Shown: positions 33,886-43,616, counted from the stretch's first letter. The stretch: DNA of 64,000 nt from Pseudomonas laurylsulfatiphila (GCF_002934665.1 NZ_NIRS01000009.1:186001-250000), one strand, 5' to 3'. Notes: generated by a model from the letters alone, not told the origin. Translations and numbers: made by a program.

Positions 33886-33906
33886 GGGAATGGCGGTGCG
33901 TCCGGA

Positions 33907-35760
33907 TCAATAGTGATACCACTTCAGCTGAAGCATCACTTCGTTCTCGGCCGACGCCAGATGGCTGAACTCCCGTTGTGCGCTCAAGCGCAGTCCGAGA
34001 TTGCGGGATATTTCCCACTGCTGATTCAGGCTCAGGCTGCGGCGCACTTCACCATTGGTGAAGTAATCGCCCTTGGCTTCGAGGCTCAGATTGCCCAGCG
34101 GGTTTTTCCACAGCACCCCACTGTTGAAGCCGGCGGCTGGCGCAATGAATTCGGCGAAGTCGTTGTTGTGCTCGATACGCACAGTGCCCATGACAAATCC
34201 GAGCATGTCCTCGCTCAGTTGCCAGGTTCCACCACCACCGCCGTTGACATGGCTGACCAGGGTTTGGTCATCGTGCTTGCCCGGCACCCGTTCCAGGCCA
34301 CCCGTGACTTGCCATGACAGCGGTTGCAGCAATTCGTTACGCGGAGTCAGGGAGCGAATGGTTGCCAGGTCCAGTTGCTGCACCTGCCAGTCGTTGCCTT
34401 CGTACTGGCGCAGTTTCAATTGCAGGATTTCGATCTGAGCGCCAAGGGGAAAGCTTTCGCTGTTGTCATTGAGGTCGTGATAAGCCATGCGCAAACCGTA
34501 CTCGCCAAAGGCCTTGTCTCCACGGGTGCCGAGACCGAGTTGCCAGGTGCGCGACTCGTGACCGTCTTCAGGCAAGCCGGGTTGCGGGATATTCAGCTCC
34601 GGCGCCGGGTTCTGGTTGATCGCCCGCAGCAGTTCGAAGCTGCGCTGGGCGCGCGCCGGATCGCGTTCCTGGCCGTTGGCGCGATAGCGCTCCAGGCGAT
34701 AGGCGGCATCAATGATCAGCGCCTGGCGATCGCGGGGTTGTGCCTTGAACGCCGGGTCGTGCAGTTGTTTCTGGTCGGCGCTGACTTTCAGCACCCATTG
34801 CTGCTCTTCAGGGTTCAACGGCTCGGCGCGACTGAGCAACTCACGCTCCCGGGACGGGCGATACTGGATCGATTCCACCAGCCCGGCCGCTTTCACGGCC
34901 TTGACGGTGTCGGTGGGGATGGCCGTGAGCGGGAATTGCCCGGTGAGGCGCAGGCCCGGGCGGGCCACTTGCAGCAGTTCCAGCAAGCGATATGAGCAGT
35001 TTTCGTCGAAGAAGAAATAGTCGAATTTGATCTGCTTCAGTTCCCAGACGTGCTCGACCATGCGCGCGGTTTCCTGTGGGGTCAGGTTAAGGCGGTACTC
35101 CCACAGGTCGCGGTTTTCCAGGCTGCGGTATTCCGAGAGCTTTTCCTGATAGGGCACCATCGCGAACAGGCCGGGATAACCGCCCATCAGGCCTTTCCAG
35201 GCATAGATGATGCTGTTGTCCGAGCCCTCGATGTAGGCGCCGAAGTTGATCGCGTAACTGAGCAGCGCAGTCTTGTCGCTCTTCACTTCGGCCTGGTCGA
35301 TGCGCAGCAGGGTATGGCCGAACATCGAGGAAGGGCTGTTCAGGTAAGCCGCCGGGAAGATCATCACCGCGCTGTCGGGCGAGACGTCCTTGAACCATTG
35401 TTTGAACGCTGCGCAGTCCGGCGTTGGCAGTCCGGTCAGGTCGAGTTGATCCTTCAGCCAGCGGGTGCGGGCCGGGTAGACGCATTGCGCGTGTTGTTCA
35501 CCGGCACTGACCGGGGCATACAAGGCTTGTACAGTCGCCGCCAGTTCATGGTCCGGATGTTCATTGCCATCGGCGGCGAGGAAGAATTTCCGGTCGCTGA
35601 CATAGCTGCGCCAGCCGCCGAGCTTGGCGGTTTCGTAATGGCCCAGGGATATCCAGAAAGGGTCGTTGGCCAGTTGCTGCAAACGTTGAGGGTCGATGTG
35701 AGGCGCGGCGGACAGTGGGGCGCAGACACACAGCGCCAGCCAGGCAAGGCGTTTGAACAT
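33907..35760 (-). CDS. DUF4105 periplasmic/outer-membrane-associated protein
   Basis: From the ATG at 35760 the product has 617 residues with a Sec signal peptide (MFKRLAWLALCVCAPLSAA). An N-terminal domain of about 350 residues has DUF4105 features: SPSSMFGHTLLRID, the segment after it with YAINFGAYIEG and KGLMGGYPGLF, then FDYFFFDENCSYRLLELL. This domain is thought to resemble NlpC/P60-like cysteine hydrolases: the H in FGHTL and C in ENCSYRL are the likely catalytic pair. The C-terminal third is rich in aromatic alternation typical of beta strands and ends KWYHY, which may be an outer-membrane barrel. An upstream GTG 12 codons earlier is possible. Confidence 0.82.
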   Translation of the reverse strand: MFKRLAWLALCVCAPLSAAPHIDPQRLQQLANDPFWISLGHYETAKLGGWRSYVSDRKFFLAADGNEHPDHELAATVQALYAPVSAGEQHAQCVYPARTRWLKDQLDLTGLPTPDCAAFKQWFKDVSPDSAVMIFPAAYLNSPSSMFGHTLLRIDQAEVKSDKTALLSYAINFGAYIEGSDNSIIYAWKGLMGGYPGLFAMVPYQEKLSEYRSLENRDLWEYRLNLTPQETARMVEHVWELKQIKFDYFFFDENCSYRLLELLQVARPGLRLTGQFPLTAIPTDTVKAVKAAGLVESIQYRPSRERELLSRAEPLNPEEQQWVLKVSADQKQLHDPAFKAQPRDRQALIIDAAYRLERYRANGQERDPARAQRSFELLRAINQNPAPELNIPQPGLPEDGHESRTWQLGLGTRGDKAFGEYGLRMAYHDLNDNSESFPLGAQIEILQLKLRQYEGNDWQVQQLDLATIRSLTPRNELLQPLSWQVTGGLERVPGKHDDQTLVSHVNGGGGGTWQLSEDMLGFVMGTVRIEHNNDFAEFIAPAAGFNSGVLWKNPLGNLSLEAKGDYFTNGEVRRSLSLNQQWEISRNLGLRLSAQREFSHLASAENEVMLQLKWYHY

Positions 35761-35815
35761 AGATGGCAACTTAAACTTGAGAAAAAGACCCGGCACGGCG
35801 TAATGCCATTTGAAC

Positions 35816-35914
35816 TGTAGGAGCTGGCTTGCCAGCGATGGTCGTTAACGATGACGCGTGTTTACTGGATAACACTGCGCTTTTGAAACCATCGCTGGCA
35901 AGCCAGCTCCTACA
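35816..35914. repeat. REP pair, TAGGAGCTGGC type
   Basis: Inverted TGTAGGAGCTGGCTTGCCAG arms about 45 bases apart between two minus-strand genes. Confidence 0.85.
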
Positions 35915-35947
35915 GTACGGTGGCATCACCCATGGAGGGGCAGGTCC

Positions 35948-35980
35948 AAAAAACAAAACCCGCTTCCCGAAAGAAGCGGG
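35948..35980 (-). terminator. Terminator of the DUF3015 gene
   Basis: On the minus strand a CCCGCTTC/GAAGCGGG stem with a six-base loop is followed by TTTTGTTTTTT, about 12 bp after the stop. Confidence 0.85.
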
Positions 35981-35991
35981 GCGGGTCGAGC

Positions 35992-36480
35992 TTAAGCTTG
36001 AGTGGCGTACTTGGCCAGACGAGGGTCGGCCTTGAGCACGGCCAGGGTGTTGGTATGCACATCTTCGGCCGTCACGTCAGCTTTGCTGAAGATCTGCTGG
36101 AAGTGCTCGTGAGTGACAGCGGCGAAGTGCGCACGGTCTTCCGGCGCTACGCCCAGTACCACGGCATAGGTGGTCAGCGCTTCGCCCTGACCCTTGGCCA
36201 TGTCTTCGGACAGCTCGTTCATCATGCCGTTCATGGCGAACCAGGATTTGCCGCCATAGGTCAGCGACGCATTGGTTGCGCAACCGTTGGTGCCGGATGT
36301 CATGCCGAAGGTTGCGTTACCGGAAGTGCCGTTGGTGGTGGATGCCAGGAAGTGAGCCGGAGTACCACGCTGGCCTTCGAACAGCATGTTGCCCCAACCG
36401 CAATCCGGGCCGCCTGGCGCCTGAGCCATGGCGTTGATGGATACAGCGGTGAAGAGAGTACCAAGAAGAATCCGTTTCAT
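35992..36480 (-). CDS. DUF3015 secreted protein
   Basis: The 162-residue product starts at the ATG at 36480 with a signal peptide (MKRILLGTLFTAVSINAMA, cleaved before QAPGG). The mature part contains GPDCGWGNMLFEGQ, the long small-residue stretch STTNGTSGNATFGMTSGTNGC and a C-terminal helical half. These are features of DUF3015, a periplasmic family of unknown function common in gamma-proteobacteria. Two cysteines could form a disulfide. An in-frame extension to 36516 lacks signal character. It has its own terminator and appears monocistronic; its promoter must lie in the 280-bp gap before the protease gene. Confidence 0.87.
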   Translation of the reverse strand: MKRILLGTLFTAVSINAMAQAPGGPDCGWGNMLFEGQRGTPAHFLASTTNGTSGNATFGMTSGTNGCATNASLTYGGKSWFAMNGMMNELSEDMAKGQGEALTTYAVVLGVAPEDRAHFAAVTHEHFQQIFSKADVTAEDVHTNTLAVLKADPRLAKYATQA

Positions 36481-36760
36481 AGCTTTGTTCTCTTTATGTG
36501 CATACCAATTTGACAAGGGGGTCTGGCCCGTCTGGTGCCAGTGGGCCGGTCATTAGTCCAGCCGCGCAGTTTGGAGTTTAGGCACGATCGCGGGGTTCCG
36601 TGATTTTTTGCAAAAACAATCGTCGCAAGCAGTGATTTGGCGCGGCTCTACGTCGGGGTTTCGGCTTGTCTATGCTTTGGCCTGCGGCGCTCCTTGCCAG
36701 TCGGGCATGGGCAGCGCCAGAATGCTGCCATCTGCCCCGCCTGATTGTTAAGGAAGCCCG

Positions 36761-39199
36761 ATGCCTGATCCTGTTGCTGCCAGCTTGCGTCTAGCGCCCG
36801 AAGCGCTGACCCGTCCGTTTTCCGCTGAACAGTTCAGCTTCTCTACCACCAATGATCTGGAGCCCTTTCGCGGTGTGCTTGGCCAGGAACGTGCGGTCGA
36901 AGCCTTGCAGTTCGGTGTGGCCATGCCACGCCCCGGTTACAACGTATTCGTCATGGGCGAGCCCGGGACTGGCCGGTTCTCGTTCGTCAAACGCTACCTC
37001 AAGGCCGAAGGCAAGCGCCTGCAGACTCCTGCGGACTGGGTCTACGTCAACAATTTCGATGAGCCGCGCGAGCCGCGCGCACTGGAACTGCCGTCGGGCA
37101 CCGCCGGTGCCTTCATCGGTGACATCAACGGCTTGATCGACAACCTGCTGGCGACGTTTCCGGCTGTCTTCGAGCATCCGTCCTACCAACAGAAGAAAAG
37201 TGGCATCGACCGCGCCTTCAACCAGCGCTACGACAAGGCCCTGGACGTCATCGAGCGTCTGGCGCTGGAGAAGGACGTCGCGCTCTACCGCGACGCCAGC
37301 AATATCGCCTTCACCCCAATGGGCGATGGCAAGGCGTTGGACGAAGCTGAATTCGCCCAGTTGCCGGAAGCCGAACGCGAGCGCTTTCACGAGGATATTT
37401 CGGCACTGGAGGAGCGCCTCAACGAAGAGCTCGCCAGCCTGCCGCAATGGAAGCGCGAGTCGAGCAACCAGTTGCGTCACCTGAACGAAGAAACCATCAC
37501 CCTGGCCTTGCAGCCCTTGTTGTCACCATTGTCGGAGAAGTACGCCGAGAACGCGGCGGTTTGCGGTTATCTGCAAGCCATGCAGGTGTATTTGCTCAAG
37601 ACCGTGGTCGAGCAACTGGTGGACGACAGCAAGACCGACGCTGTCGCCCGCAAGTTGCTGGAAGAACAATACGCGCCGAGCCTGGTGGTCGGTCACTCGG
37701 CCAGCGGCGGTGCGCCGGTGGTGTTCGAGCCGCACCCAACCTACGAAAACCTCTTCGGTCGTATCGAATACAGCACCGACCAGGGCGCGCTGTACACCAC
37801 CTACCGCCAACTGCGGCCGGGGGCTTTGCACCGGGCCAACGGTGGTTTCCTGATCCTTGAAGCGGACAAAATGCTCAGCGAGCCATTCGTGTGGGACGCG
37901 CTGAAACGCGCCCTGCAATCGCGCAAGCTGAAAATGGAATCACCGCTGGGCGAGCTGGGCCGTCTGGCCACCGTGACCCTAACACCGCAACACATTCCGC
38001 TGCAGGTCAAAGTCGTCATCATCGGTGCCCGTCAGCTGTATTACACGCTGCAAGACCTCGATCCGGATTTCCAGGAGATGTTCCGCGTCCTGGTGGATTT
38101 CGACGAGGACATCCCGATGGTCGACGAGAGCCTGGAGCAGTTCGCCCAGTTGCTCAAAACCCGTACTTCCGAAGAAGGCATGGCACCGCTGACCGCCGAT
38201 GCGGTGGCGCGTCTGGCGACTTACAGCGCCCGCCTGGCCGAGCACCAGGGGCGCTTGTCGGCGCGTATCGGTGACTTGTTCCAACTGGTCAGCGAGGCCG
38301 ATTTCATCCGCCACCTGGCCGGTGATGAAATGACCGACGCCGGGCACATCGAGCGGGCACTCAAGGCCAAGGCCACGCGAACCGGGCGGGTTTCGGCGCG
38401 GATTCTCGACGACATGCTGGCCGGGATCATCCTGATCGACACCGATGGCGCAGCGGTCGGCAAGTGCAACGGCTTGACCGTTCTGGAGGTCGGCGACTCG
38501 GCTTTCGGTGTGCCGGCGCGGATTTCCGCCACGGTGTACCCGGGTGGCAGCGGTATTGTCGACATCGAGCGCGAGGTCAACCTCGGCCAGCCGATCCACT
38601 CCAAGGGCGTGATGATCCTCACGGGGTATCTGGGCAGCCGCTACGCCCAGGAATTCCCGCTGGCGATTTCCGCGAGCATCGCCCTGGAGCAATCCTACGG
38701 TTATGTCGATGGCGACAGTGCGTCCCTGGGCGAGGCCTGCACATTGATCTCGGCCTTGTCGAAAACCCCGCTCAAACAGTGCTTTGCCATCACCGGTTCG
38801 ATCAACCAGTTCGGCGAAGTGCAGGCGGTGGGCGGGGTCAACGAGAAGATCGAAGGCTTCTTCCGTCTGTGCGAAGCCCGCGGGTTGACTGGCGAGCAGG
38901 GGGCAATCATTCCTCACGCCAACGTCGCCACGCTGATGCTCGACGAGAAGGTGCTGGCGGCGGTGCGTGCGGGGCAGTTCCATGTCTACGCGGTCCGTCA
39001 GGCCGACGAAGCCTTGAGCTTGCTGGTCGGCGAGCCGGCCGGCGAACCGGACGAGAATGGCGAGTTCCCTGAAGGCAGCGTGAACGCGCGCGTCGTGGAG
39101 CGCTTGCGGGTTATCGCGGAAATGATCAGCGAGGATGATCTCAAGGAAGCCGAGAAGGAGTTGGCGCAGGAGGCATTGGCGGAAACCAAGCCGGCTTGA
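36761..39199 (+). CDS. Lon-like ATP-dependent protease (AAA_32/LonB type; AsrA-like)
   Basis: The 812-residue protein has a divergent AAA domain with P-loop GEPGTGRFS (arginine where most AAA proteins have lysine, which I recall as usual for AAA_32), a middle insertion of helices, the second ATPase half with GGFLILEADKML, and a C-terminal Lon protease domain. The catalytic serine is in VDGDSASLGEAC near residue 665 and the lysine in GGVNEKIEGFF about 45 residues later. It resembles P. aeruginosa PA0779/AsrA, a stress-linked protease. Start is ATG at 36761. It is soluble, with no membrane segment, unlike archaeal LonB. A REP element follows the stop. Confidence 0.9.
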   Translation: MPDPVAASLRLAPEALTRPFSAEQFSFSTTNDLEPFRGVLGQERAVEALQFGVAMPRPGYNVFVMGEPGTGRFSFVKRYLKAEGKRLQTPADWVYVNNFDEPREPRALELPSGTAGAFIGDINGLIDNLLATFPAVFEHPSYQQKKSGIDRAFNQRYDKALDVIERLALEKDVALYRDASNIAFTPMGDGKALDEAEFAQLPEAERERFHEDISALEERLNEELASLPQWKRESSNQLRHLNEETITLALQPLLSPLSEKYAENAAVCGYLQAMQVYLLKTVVEQLVDDSKTDAVARKLLEEQYAPSLVVGHSASGGAPVVFEPHPTYENLFGRIEYSTDQGALYTTYRQLRPGALHRANGGFLILEADKMLSEPFVWDALKRALQSRKLKMESPLGELGRLATVTLTPQHIPLQVKVVIIGARQLYYTLQDLDPDFQEMFRVLVDFDEDIPMVDESLEQFAQLLKTRTSEEGMAPLTADAVARLATYSARLAEHQGRLSARIGDLFQLVSEADFIRHLAGDEMTDAGHIERALKAKATRTGRVSARILDDMLAGIILIDTDGAAVGKCNGLTVLEVGDSAFGVPARISATVYPGGSGIVDIEREVNLGQPIHSKGVMILTGYLGSRYAQEFPLAISASIALEQSYGYVDGDSASLGEACTLISALSKTPLKQCFAITGSINQFGEVQAVGGVNEKIEGFFRLCEARGLTGEQGAIIPHANVATLMLDEKVLAAVRAGQFHVYAVRQADEALSLLVGEPAGEPDENGEFPEGSVNARVVERLRVIAEMISEDDLKEAEKELAQEALAETKPA

Positions 39200-39229
39200 T
39201 GCGCACTTGAACTAGCCACACCGCTCTAC

Positions 39230-39333
39230 TGTGGGAGCGAGCCTGCTCGCGATGAGGGACTGACATTCAATCCATGTGTTGACTGACGGTCCGCCTTCGT
39301 CGGAACGCCGCCCGGAGCAGGCTCGCTCCCACA
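39230..39333. repeat. REP pair with one damaged arm
   Basis: The left arm has the intact TGTGGGAGCGAGCCTGCTCG core; the right arm keeps GAGCAGGCTCGCTCCCACA but the outer part has changed (CGCCCGGAGC). It fills the first third of the 335-bp gap after the protease gene; I see nothing else definite there before 39536. Confidence 0.75.
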
Positions 39334-39535
39334 TTTTTATGTATGGACTGCCGCAAAAGCGTCGTCGAAATGACGTCAATATTCACACTATGACCATTCG
39401 GCGCCTTTCGGTCTTGCCTCGGCCTGCAAGCCGGACTTTTCTTCTATTCTCTGCTCAGGGATATCGATAGTAATCACAGGATCGAAACAGCCTTCACATG
39501 GGGGCTGAATACCGGATCTACCGAGGGTCGCCGCC

Positions 39536-39877
39536 ATGTCGCGCAACCTCTGCCTCACCCGTCAATGCCTGGGCCTTGTGACCCGTATCGAGTGTGCCAT
39601 CCGTCCGTTGGCAGGAGACACGGGCATGTGGACTCTGCTGTTCGCCGCCGGAATGGCCGGTGAACAACCGTCGGCCATCAAGGCCCAAGGCCCGTTTCCT
39701 GGTCCAATCGCCGCTGAATCAATCCTCGACACCATCGTTGAAAGCCTGACCTTGCACGGCTACGAGTTGGCCGACGATCCGCAAATCTGGTGCCTGCACC
39801 TGCAAGCCCAGTTGCGGGAAATCAACGGGGGGCGCTGCCGTAACCTGGGCGGCTTCGAGTTTCACCCCGAACACTGA
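39536..39877 (+). CDS. Conserved hypothetical protein, 113 aa
   Basis: The ATG at 39536 is preceded by GAGGGTCGCC. The product is a small soluble protein with PLAGDTGMWTLLFAAGMAGEQPSAIKAQGPF at the centre and ending GGFEFHPEH. It contains no signal, membrane helix or known domain that I can name. The codon use looks like that of neighbouring genes. It may be one of the small lineage-specific proteins of Pseudomonas. It converges on the 609-residue lipoprotein gene, from which it is separated by only six bases. Confidence 0.65.
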   Translation: MSRNLCLTRQCLGLVTRIECAIRPLAGDTGMWTLLFAAGMAGEQPSAIKAQGPFPGPIAAESILDTIVESLTLHGYELADDPQIWCLHLQAQLREINGGRCRNLGGFEFHPEH

Positions 39878-39883
39878 GTCGCA

Positions 39884-41713
39884 CTATTGATCAAGGCGTG
39901 TCATATCGGCCTTGTCGAGTTTGACCTCGAAACCATATTGCACGGTGGCGAGCTCAGTGCGCTGGTAGGTTTCCAGGCGCGTAGGCTGCCCGTAGAAGTA
40001 ATGCACGGCAAATTGCGCCCGGCCTTGTGCGTTCGCGCCATGGCTGACCGATAGAATTTCCTTCAAGTAATTGCCGCTGTCGTCCTTGGCGAAAAAGCGC
40101 CAGTCCTGGGCGGGAAATGCCTTCAGGTTCACCACCAGCGCATTGTCCTTGAGTTCAAGGCCTTTGGGCAGTTGACGGGTATCGACGGTTTTTTGCTCGA
40201 CCGTGGCCAGGAACAGTGGCATCGAGCCCACTGCGTAGGCCGGCGTTTCCGGAAACAGATTCAGATCGTAGGTGATGGTGCCGCGCAGTGGATCGATCTG
40301 GTAGGCCTCGGGTGGCAGCTCGATTGGCTCGTCGCGTTTGCCACGCGCGTCTTCGGTAAAGAAACTCACCGGGCTTTCACCGGGGTTGAGCGATGTGCCA
40401 AGCAGTTCATCGTTGAAGCTGCGCAAATGAGTGAATTCGATTCGAGCAGCGCTGGGGTCGTCGACCGACTGACTGATGCTGACGTTCTTTTTCAGTTGAT
40501 CCTCGCTCAGCGTTGCCCCTTTTAACCAGGTTGCCGCCTGGTCGTCATAGACCACCACGGGCAGGTTCAAGGGCTCAATGGCCTTGTCCGGGGTCTCGGC
40601 ATCGAAGTGCCGGACCGGCAGGTCGAGGTCCTTGCGGGTGACCGTGGCGGCGGAAAAATCCAGCATGCTGACTTCGAGGGTTTCGATCGTCCCGTTGAAA
40701 TACACCTTCGAATAGCGTCGGGCCTGCCGTTTCTCAAAGGTGCGTTGTTCTTCGTCGAGTTGCTTTTCCAGCGCCTCGCTCCAGCTCTTTTGTTGCTGCA
40801 TCTTGGCCAGTTGCTGCCGATAGAAGGCAATTTGTGCCGCGGTTTCGTTGATCGAGCCTGCGCGCGTGATGTATTGCCCGGTGCTGTCCCTGGCCTGGAC
40901 AATCAACGGGTTCAGTGGTGTTTCACTGACCTCAGGCGCCAGCGGCGCGCTGTTGTTGTATTCGATTTCCGCGTAGTTGTTCGTCAGTGTGAGCAGGGTG
41001 ACGCTCAGGTTGTCATTGGTGCGGGTCTGGCCGATGTCCTTTTTCGTCAGGTCGAAACTGTAGAGCCGGCGGGGCGCGATGACTTCGACCTTACCCTGCA
41101 GGCTCACGGGCTGCGGCTGCTTTTTTTTGTCGATGTCGAGGCCTTCGATGAAGGGGTAGGCCACGGTCAGGTCGTCGGGGTTGGTCAGGTTGGAACTCGA
41201 TGGGCTGAGTTGAATGCCGGGGTCGGTTTCCGACCATTCCGGCTGGAAAGCAATGACCCGTTTATTGCTCAGGGTGACGGACTGCCATTCAAGGCCGTGG
41301 GGAAACAAAAACGCGGCAGGCACGCTGAACGTGAAGGGAAATACCGGTTGCAGGTCGGTCAGGTAGTCGGAACTGGAGTCCTTTTGCAGCACGAACAACC
41401 CGTTGATGTAGGTGTCGACCAGGGCCTGCGGGGTCGGGTAGTGCTTGAGCATGGCAAGGGCGTCTTCGCCGTATTCGGTTTCCACCGGTTTGCTGTCGAG
41501 CTTGAGTTGCGCGCGCTCGAGCAGCAGCAGTGAACCGCCCAGCTCCGACACGGCGTCCTTGAGCTTCGGGTCCTGGATGGCGTCCAGCGACTTTTCGAAC
41601 TGCGCGGTTTTTTCTTCGAGGCTGACCTGGCGTTTTTCATCGCTGGGTGAGCAGCCACTTAGCAGCAGTGCCAGGCAAATGCCGGCACTCGTCAAAGGCA
41701 ATCGCACATCCAT
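39884..41713 (-). CDS. Large lipoprotein of unknown function
   Basis: The 609-residue product has a lipoprotein signal with lipobox LLLSGC (Cys21), followed by a charged helical segment to about residue 80. The remainder is mostly predicted beta-rich with one coiled stretch near residues 295-335 (QIAFYRQQLAKMQQQKSWSEALEKQLDEEQ). I do not recognise a family domain. The start is ATG at 41713, 28 residues before the first helix. It is probably anchored to the inner leaflet of the outer membrane. It appears monocistronic. Confidence 0.75.
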   Translation of the reverse strand: MDVRLPLTSAGICLALLLSGCSPSDEKRQVSLEEKTAQFEKSLDAIQDPKLKDAVSELGGSLLLLERAQLKLDSKPVETEYGEDALAMLKHYPTPQALVDTYINGLFVLQKDSSSDYLTDLQPVFPFTFSVPAAFLFPHGLEWQSVTLSNKRVIAFQPEWSETDPGIQLSPSSSNLTNPDDLTVAYPFIEGLDIDKKKQPQPVSLQGKVEVIAPRRLYSFDLTKKDIGQTRTNDNLSVTLLTLTNNYAEIEYNNSAPLAPEVSETPLNPLIVQARDSTGQYITRAGSINETAAQIAFYRQQLAKMQQQKSWSEALEKQLDEEQRTFEKRQARRYSKVYFNGTIETLEVSMLDFSAATVTRKDLDLPVRHFDAETPDKAIEPLNLPVVVYDDQAATWLKGATLSEDQLKKNVSISQSVDDPSAARIEFTHLRSFNDELLGTSLNPGESPVSFFTEDARGKRDEPIELPPEAYQIDPLRGTITYDLNLFPETPAYAVGSMPLFLATVEQKTVDTRQLPKGLELKDNALVVNLKAFPAQDWRFFAKDDSGNYLKEILSVSHGANAQGRAQFAVHYFYGQPTRLETYQRTELATVQYGFEVKLDKADMTRLDQ

Positions 41714-41883
41714 TTCCAGTCTTCCTGTCCAATATCACTGAGCGTTCAATGATTTGGACACTAGCAGAAAAACCTTGATACACAGGCGCAGGTGGCGGAT
41801 TTTTCGACGTTTTCTGGCAGCTTCTGGATAGGGGCGGGCGACTGATATACTCGCCGCCATTTACAGTCCACATGTGAGATTCA

Positions 41884-42372
41884 ATGGAACGCTTTATCGA
41901 AAATGCAATGTACGCCTCGCGCTGGCTGCTGGCGCCGATCTATTTCGGCTTGTCCCTCGGGCTGTTGGCGCTGGCACTGAAATTCTTCCAGGAAGTCTTC
42001 CACGTCATCCCGAACGTGTTCTCGATGGCCGAATCGGACTTGATCCTGGTGCTGCTGTCGTTGATCGACATGGCGCTGGTGGGCGGTTTGCTGGTGATGG
42101 TGATGATTTCCGGCTACGAGAACTTCGTCTCGCAACTGGACATCGACGACAGCAAGGAAAAGCTCAACTGGCTCGGCACCATGGACTCTTCGTCGCTGAA
42201 GATGAAGGTGGCCGCGTCGATCGTGGCGATCTCGTCCATTCACCTGCTGCGCATCTTCATGGACGCCAAGAACGTCGACCCCGAACATCTGCAGTGGTAC
42301 GTGATCATCCACATGACCTTCGTGGTCTCGGCATTCGCCATGGGTTACCTGGATAAAGTCACCAAGCACTGA
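41884..42372 (+). CDS. UPF0114/YqhA family membrane protein
   Basis: The 162-residue inner-membrane protein has four hydrophobic segments and the family signature ENAMYASRWLLAPIYFGLSLGLL at the start, followed by ESDLILVLLSLIDMALVGGLLVMVMISGYENFVS and a C-terminal VIIHMTFVVSAFAMGYLDK. This is YqhA/TIGR00645; the function is unknown. ATG at 41884 and length fit the family exactly. It has no obvious operon partner; a REP element follows. Confidence 0.93.
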   Translation: MERFIENAMYASRWLLAPIYFGLSLGLLALALKFFQEVFHVIPNVFSMAESDLILVLLSLIDMALVGGLLVMVMISGYENFVSQLDIDDSKEKLNWLGTMDSSSLKMKVAASIVAISSIHLLRIFMDAKNVDPEHLQWYVIIHMTFVVSAFAMGYLDKVTKH

Positions 42373-42388
42373 TCCGGTCAGGCTCCCT

Positions 42389-42482
42389 TGTGGCGAGGGA
42401 GCTTGCTCCCGCTGGATTGCGAAGCGATCCCGCTTTTTTTAGGCTGCTGCGCTGCCCGGCGCGAGCAAGCTCGCTCGCCACA
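42389..42482. repeat. REP pair, TGTGGCGAGGGAGC type
   Basis: A different REP family: outer arms TGTGGCGAGGGAGCTTGCTC and GAGCAAGCTCGCTCGCCACA enclose GCGAAGCGATCCCGC and a T7 stretch. Confidence 0.75.
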
Positions 42483-42587
42483 ACCTCTCGCGATAACAGA
42501 CAAACGGTCCGGCCGGTGGCTTGTGCTTTGATGCGCCGAAGCCTATCCCTGTAAGTATGTTGGCTCGCCATTGCGTGAGGTGCGTTC

Positions 42588-42878
42588 ATGAACCTGCAAG
42601 AGTTGAATGCCTATGCCGTCGCCGGGAAGGTCGATGAGCTGAACCTGATCTCCATGGAGGGCGGCATCTATCTGCTTGAGGCGCGGATGCATGGCGCGGC
42701 GTATCCCTTGAGCGATACGCACGGGCACATGATGAGCCTGCGTTCGGTGGAGCATGCCCGTGATGTGCTGCGCTCCTTTCCCAAGCTGCACTTCAACCTT
42801 GTGCACACCGTCGTGCATGACGAGATGTGCGGGCTGGTTGCCGATGTGGAGGAAAACCTGAAGGTGCCGATCGCCTGA
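42588..42878 (+). CDS. Small conserved protein, DUF6482-like
   Basis: The 96-residue soluble protein begins MNLQELNAYAVAGKVDELNLISMEGGIYLLEA and has SDTHGHMMSLRSVEHARDVLRSFPKL and VHTVVHDEMCG. It matches, from memory, a Pseudomonas family called DUF6482. Function unknown. The ATG at 42588 follows GTGAGGTGC. It lies between the YqhA-like gene and fklB on the same strand, about 120 bp before the latter. Confidence 0.75.
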   Translation: MNLQELNAYAVAGKVDELNLISMEGGIYLLEARMHGAAYPLSDTHGHMMSLRSVEHARDVLRSFPKLHFNLVHTVVHDEMCGLVADVEENLKVPIA

Positions 42879-42998
42879 CGTCCCTCATCAATGGCATGAC
42901 ATCTGTGCTAGTCTGCTGACCCTTTTGGTTCCGGGCGCTCCGGGACGCGCTGTGCACGCACGGCAAGTTCCAGGCCGTCCGCATAGCGGAGCAGTGTC

Positions 42999-43616
42999 AT
43001 GTCCGAAGTAAATCTGTCCACCGACGAAACCCGCGTCAGCTACGGTATTGGCCGTCAGCTGGGCGATCAGCTGCGTGACAACCCGCCACCGGGTGTCAGC
43101 CTGGACGCGATCCTGGCGGGTCTGACCGACGCATTCGCCGGCAAGCCAAGCCGTGTGGGTCAGGAAGAAATGTCCGCCAGCTTCAAGGTCATCCGTGAAA
43201 TCATGCAGGCCGAAGCTGCAGCCAAGGCTGAAGCGGCCGCTGGCGAAGGCCTGGCTTTCCTGGCTGAAAACGCCAAGCGTGAAGGCATCACCACTCTGGC
43301 TTCCGGCCTGCAGTTCGAAGTTCTGACTGCTGGCGAGGGCGCCAAGCCATCCCGTGAAGACACCGTGCGTACTCACTACCACGGCACCTTGATCGACGGC
43401 ACTGTGTTCGACAGCTCCTACGAGCGCGGCGAGCCTGCAGAATTCCCGGTTGGCGGCGTGATCGCCGGCTGGACCGAAGCCCTGCAACTGATGAACGCCG
43501 GCAGCAAATGGCGCCTGTACGTGCCGAGCGAGCTGGCTTACGGCGCTCAAGGCGTTGGCGGCATCCCGCCGCACAGCGTACTGGTGTTCGACGTCGAGCT
43601 GCTTGACGTTCTGTAA
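42999..43616 (+). CDS. fklB: FKBP-type peptidyl-prolyl isomerase FklB
   Basis: The 205-residue protein has an N-terminal helical dimerisation domain (to about residue 95, with DETRVSYGIGRQLGDQL and an alanine-rich helix AEAAAKAEAAAGEG) and a C-terminal FKBP domain (TVRTHYHGTLIDGTVFDSSYERGEPAEFPVGGVIAGWTEAL, then VPSELAYG). No signal peptide is present, unlike FkpA, so it is cytoplasmic FklB. Start is ATG at 42999. It is followed by a REP pair. Confidence 0.93.
   Translation: MSEVNLSTDETRVSYGIGRQLGDQLRDNPPPGVSLDAILAGLTDAFAGKPSRVGQEEMSASFKVIREIMQAEAAAKAEAAAGEGLAFLAENAKREGITTLASGLQFEVLTAGEGAKPSREDTVRTHYHGTLIDGTVFDSSYERGEPAEFPVGGVIAGWTEALQLMNAGSKWRLYVPSELAYGAQGVGGIPPHSVLVFDVELLDVL

Noticed and set aside
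36935..36990. Arginine in the P-loop of the Lon-like protease as an inactivating change
   Set aside because: GTGR is, as far as I recall, normal for the AAA_32 family, so it is not evidence of loss of function.
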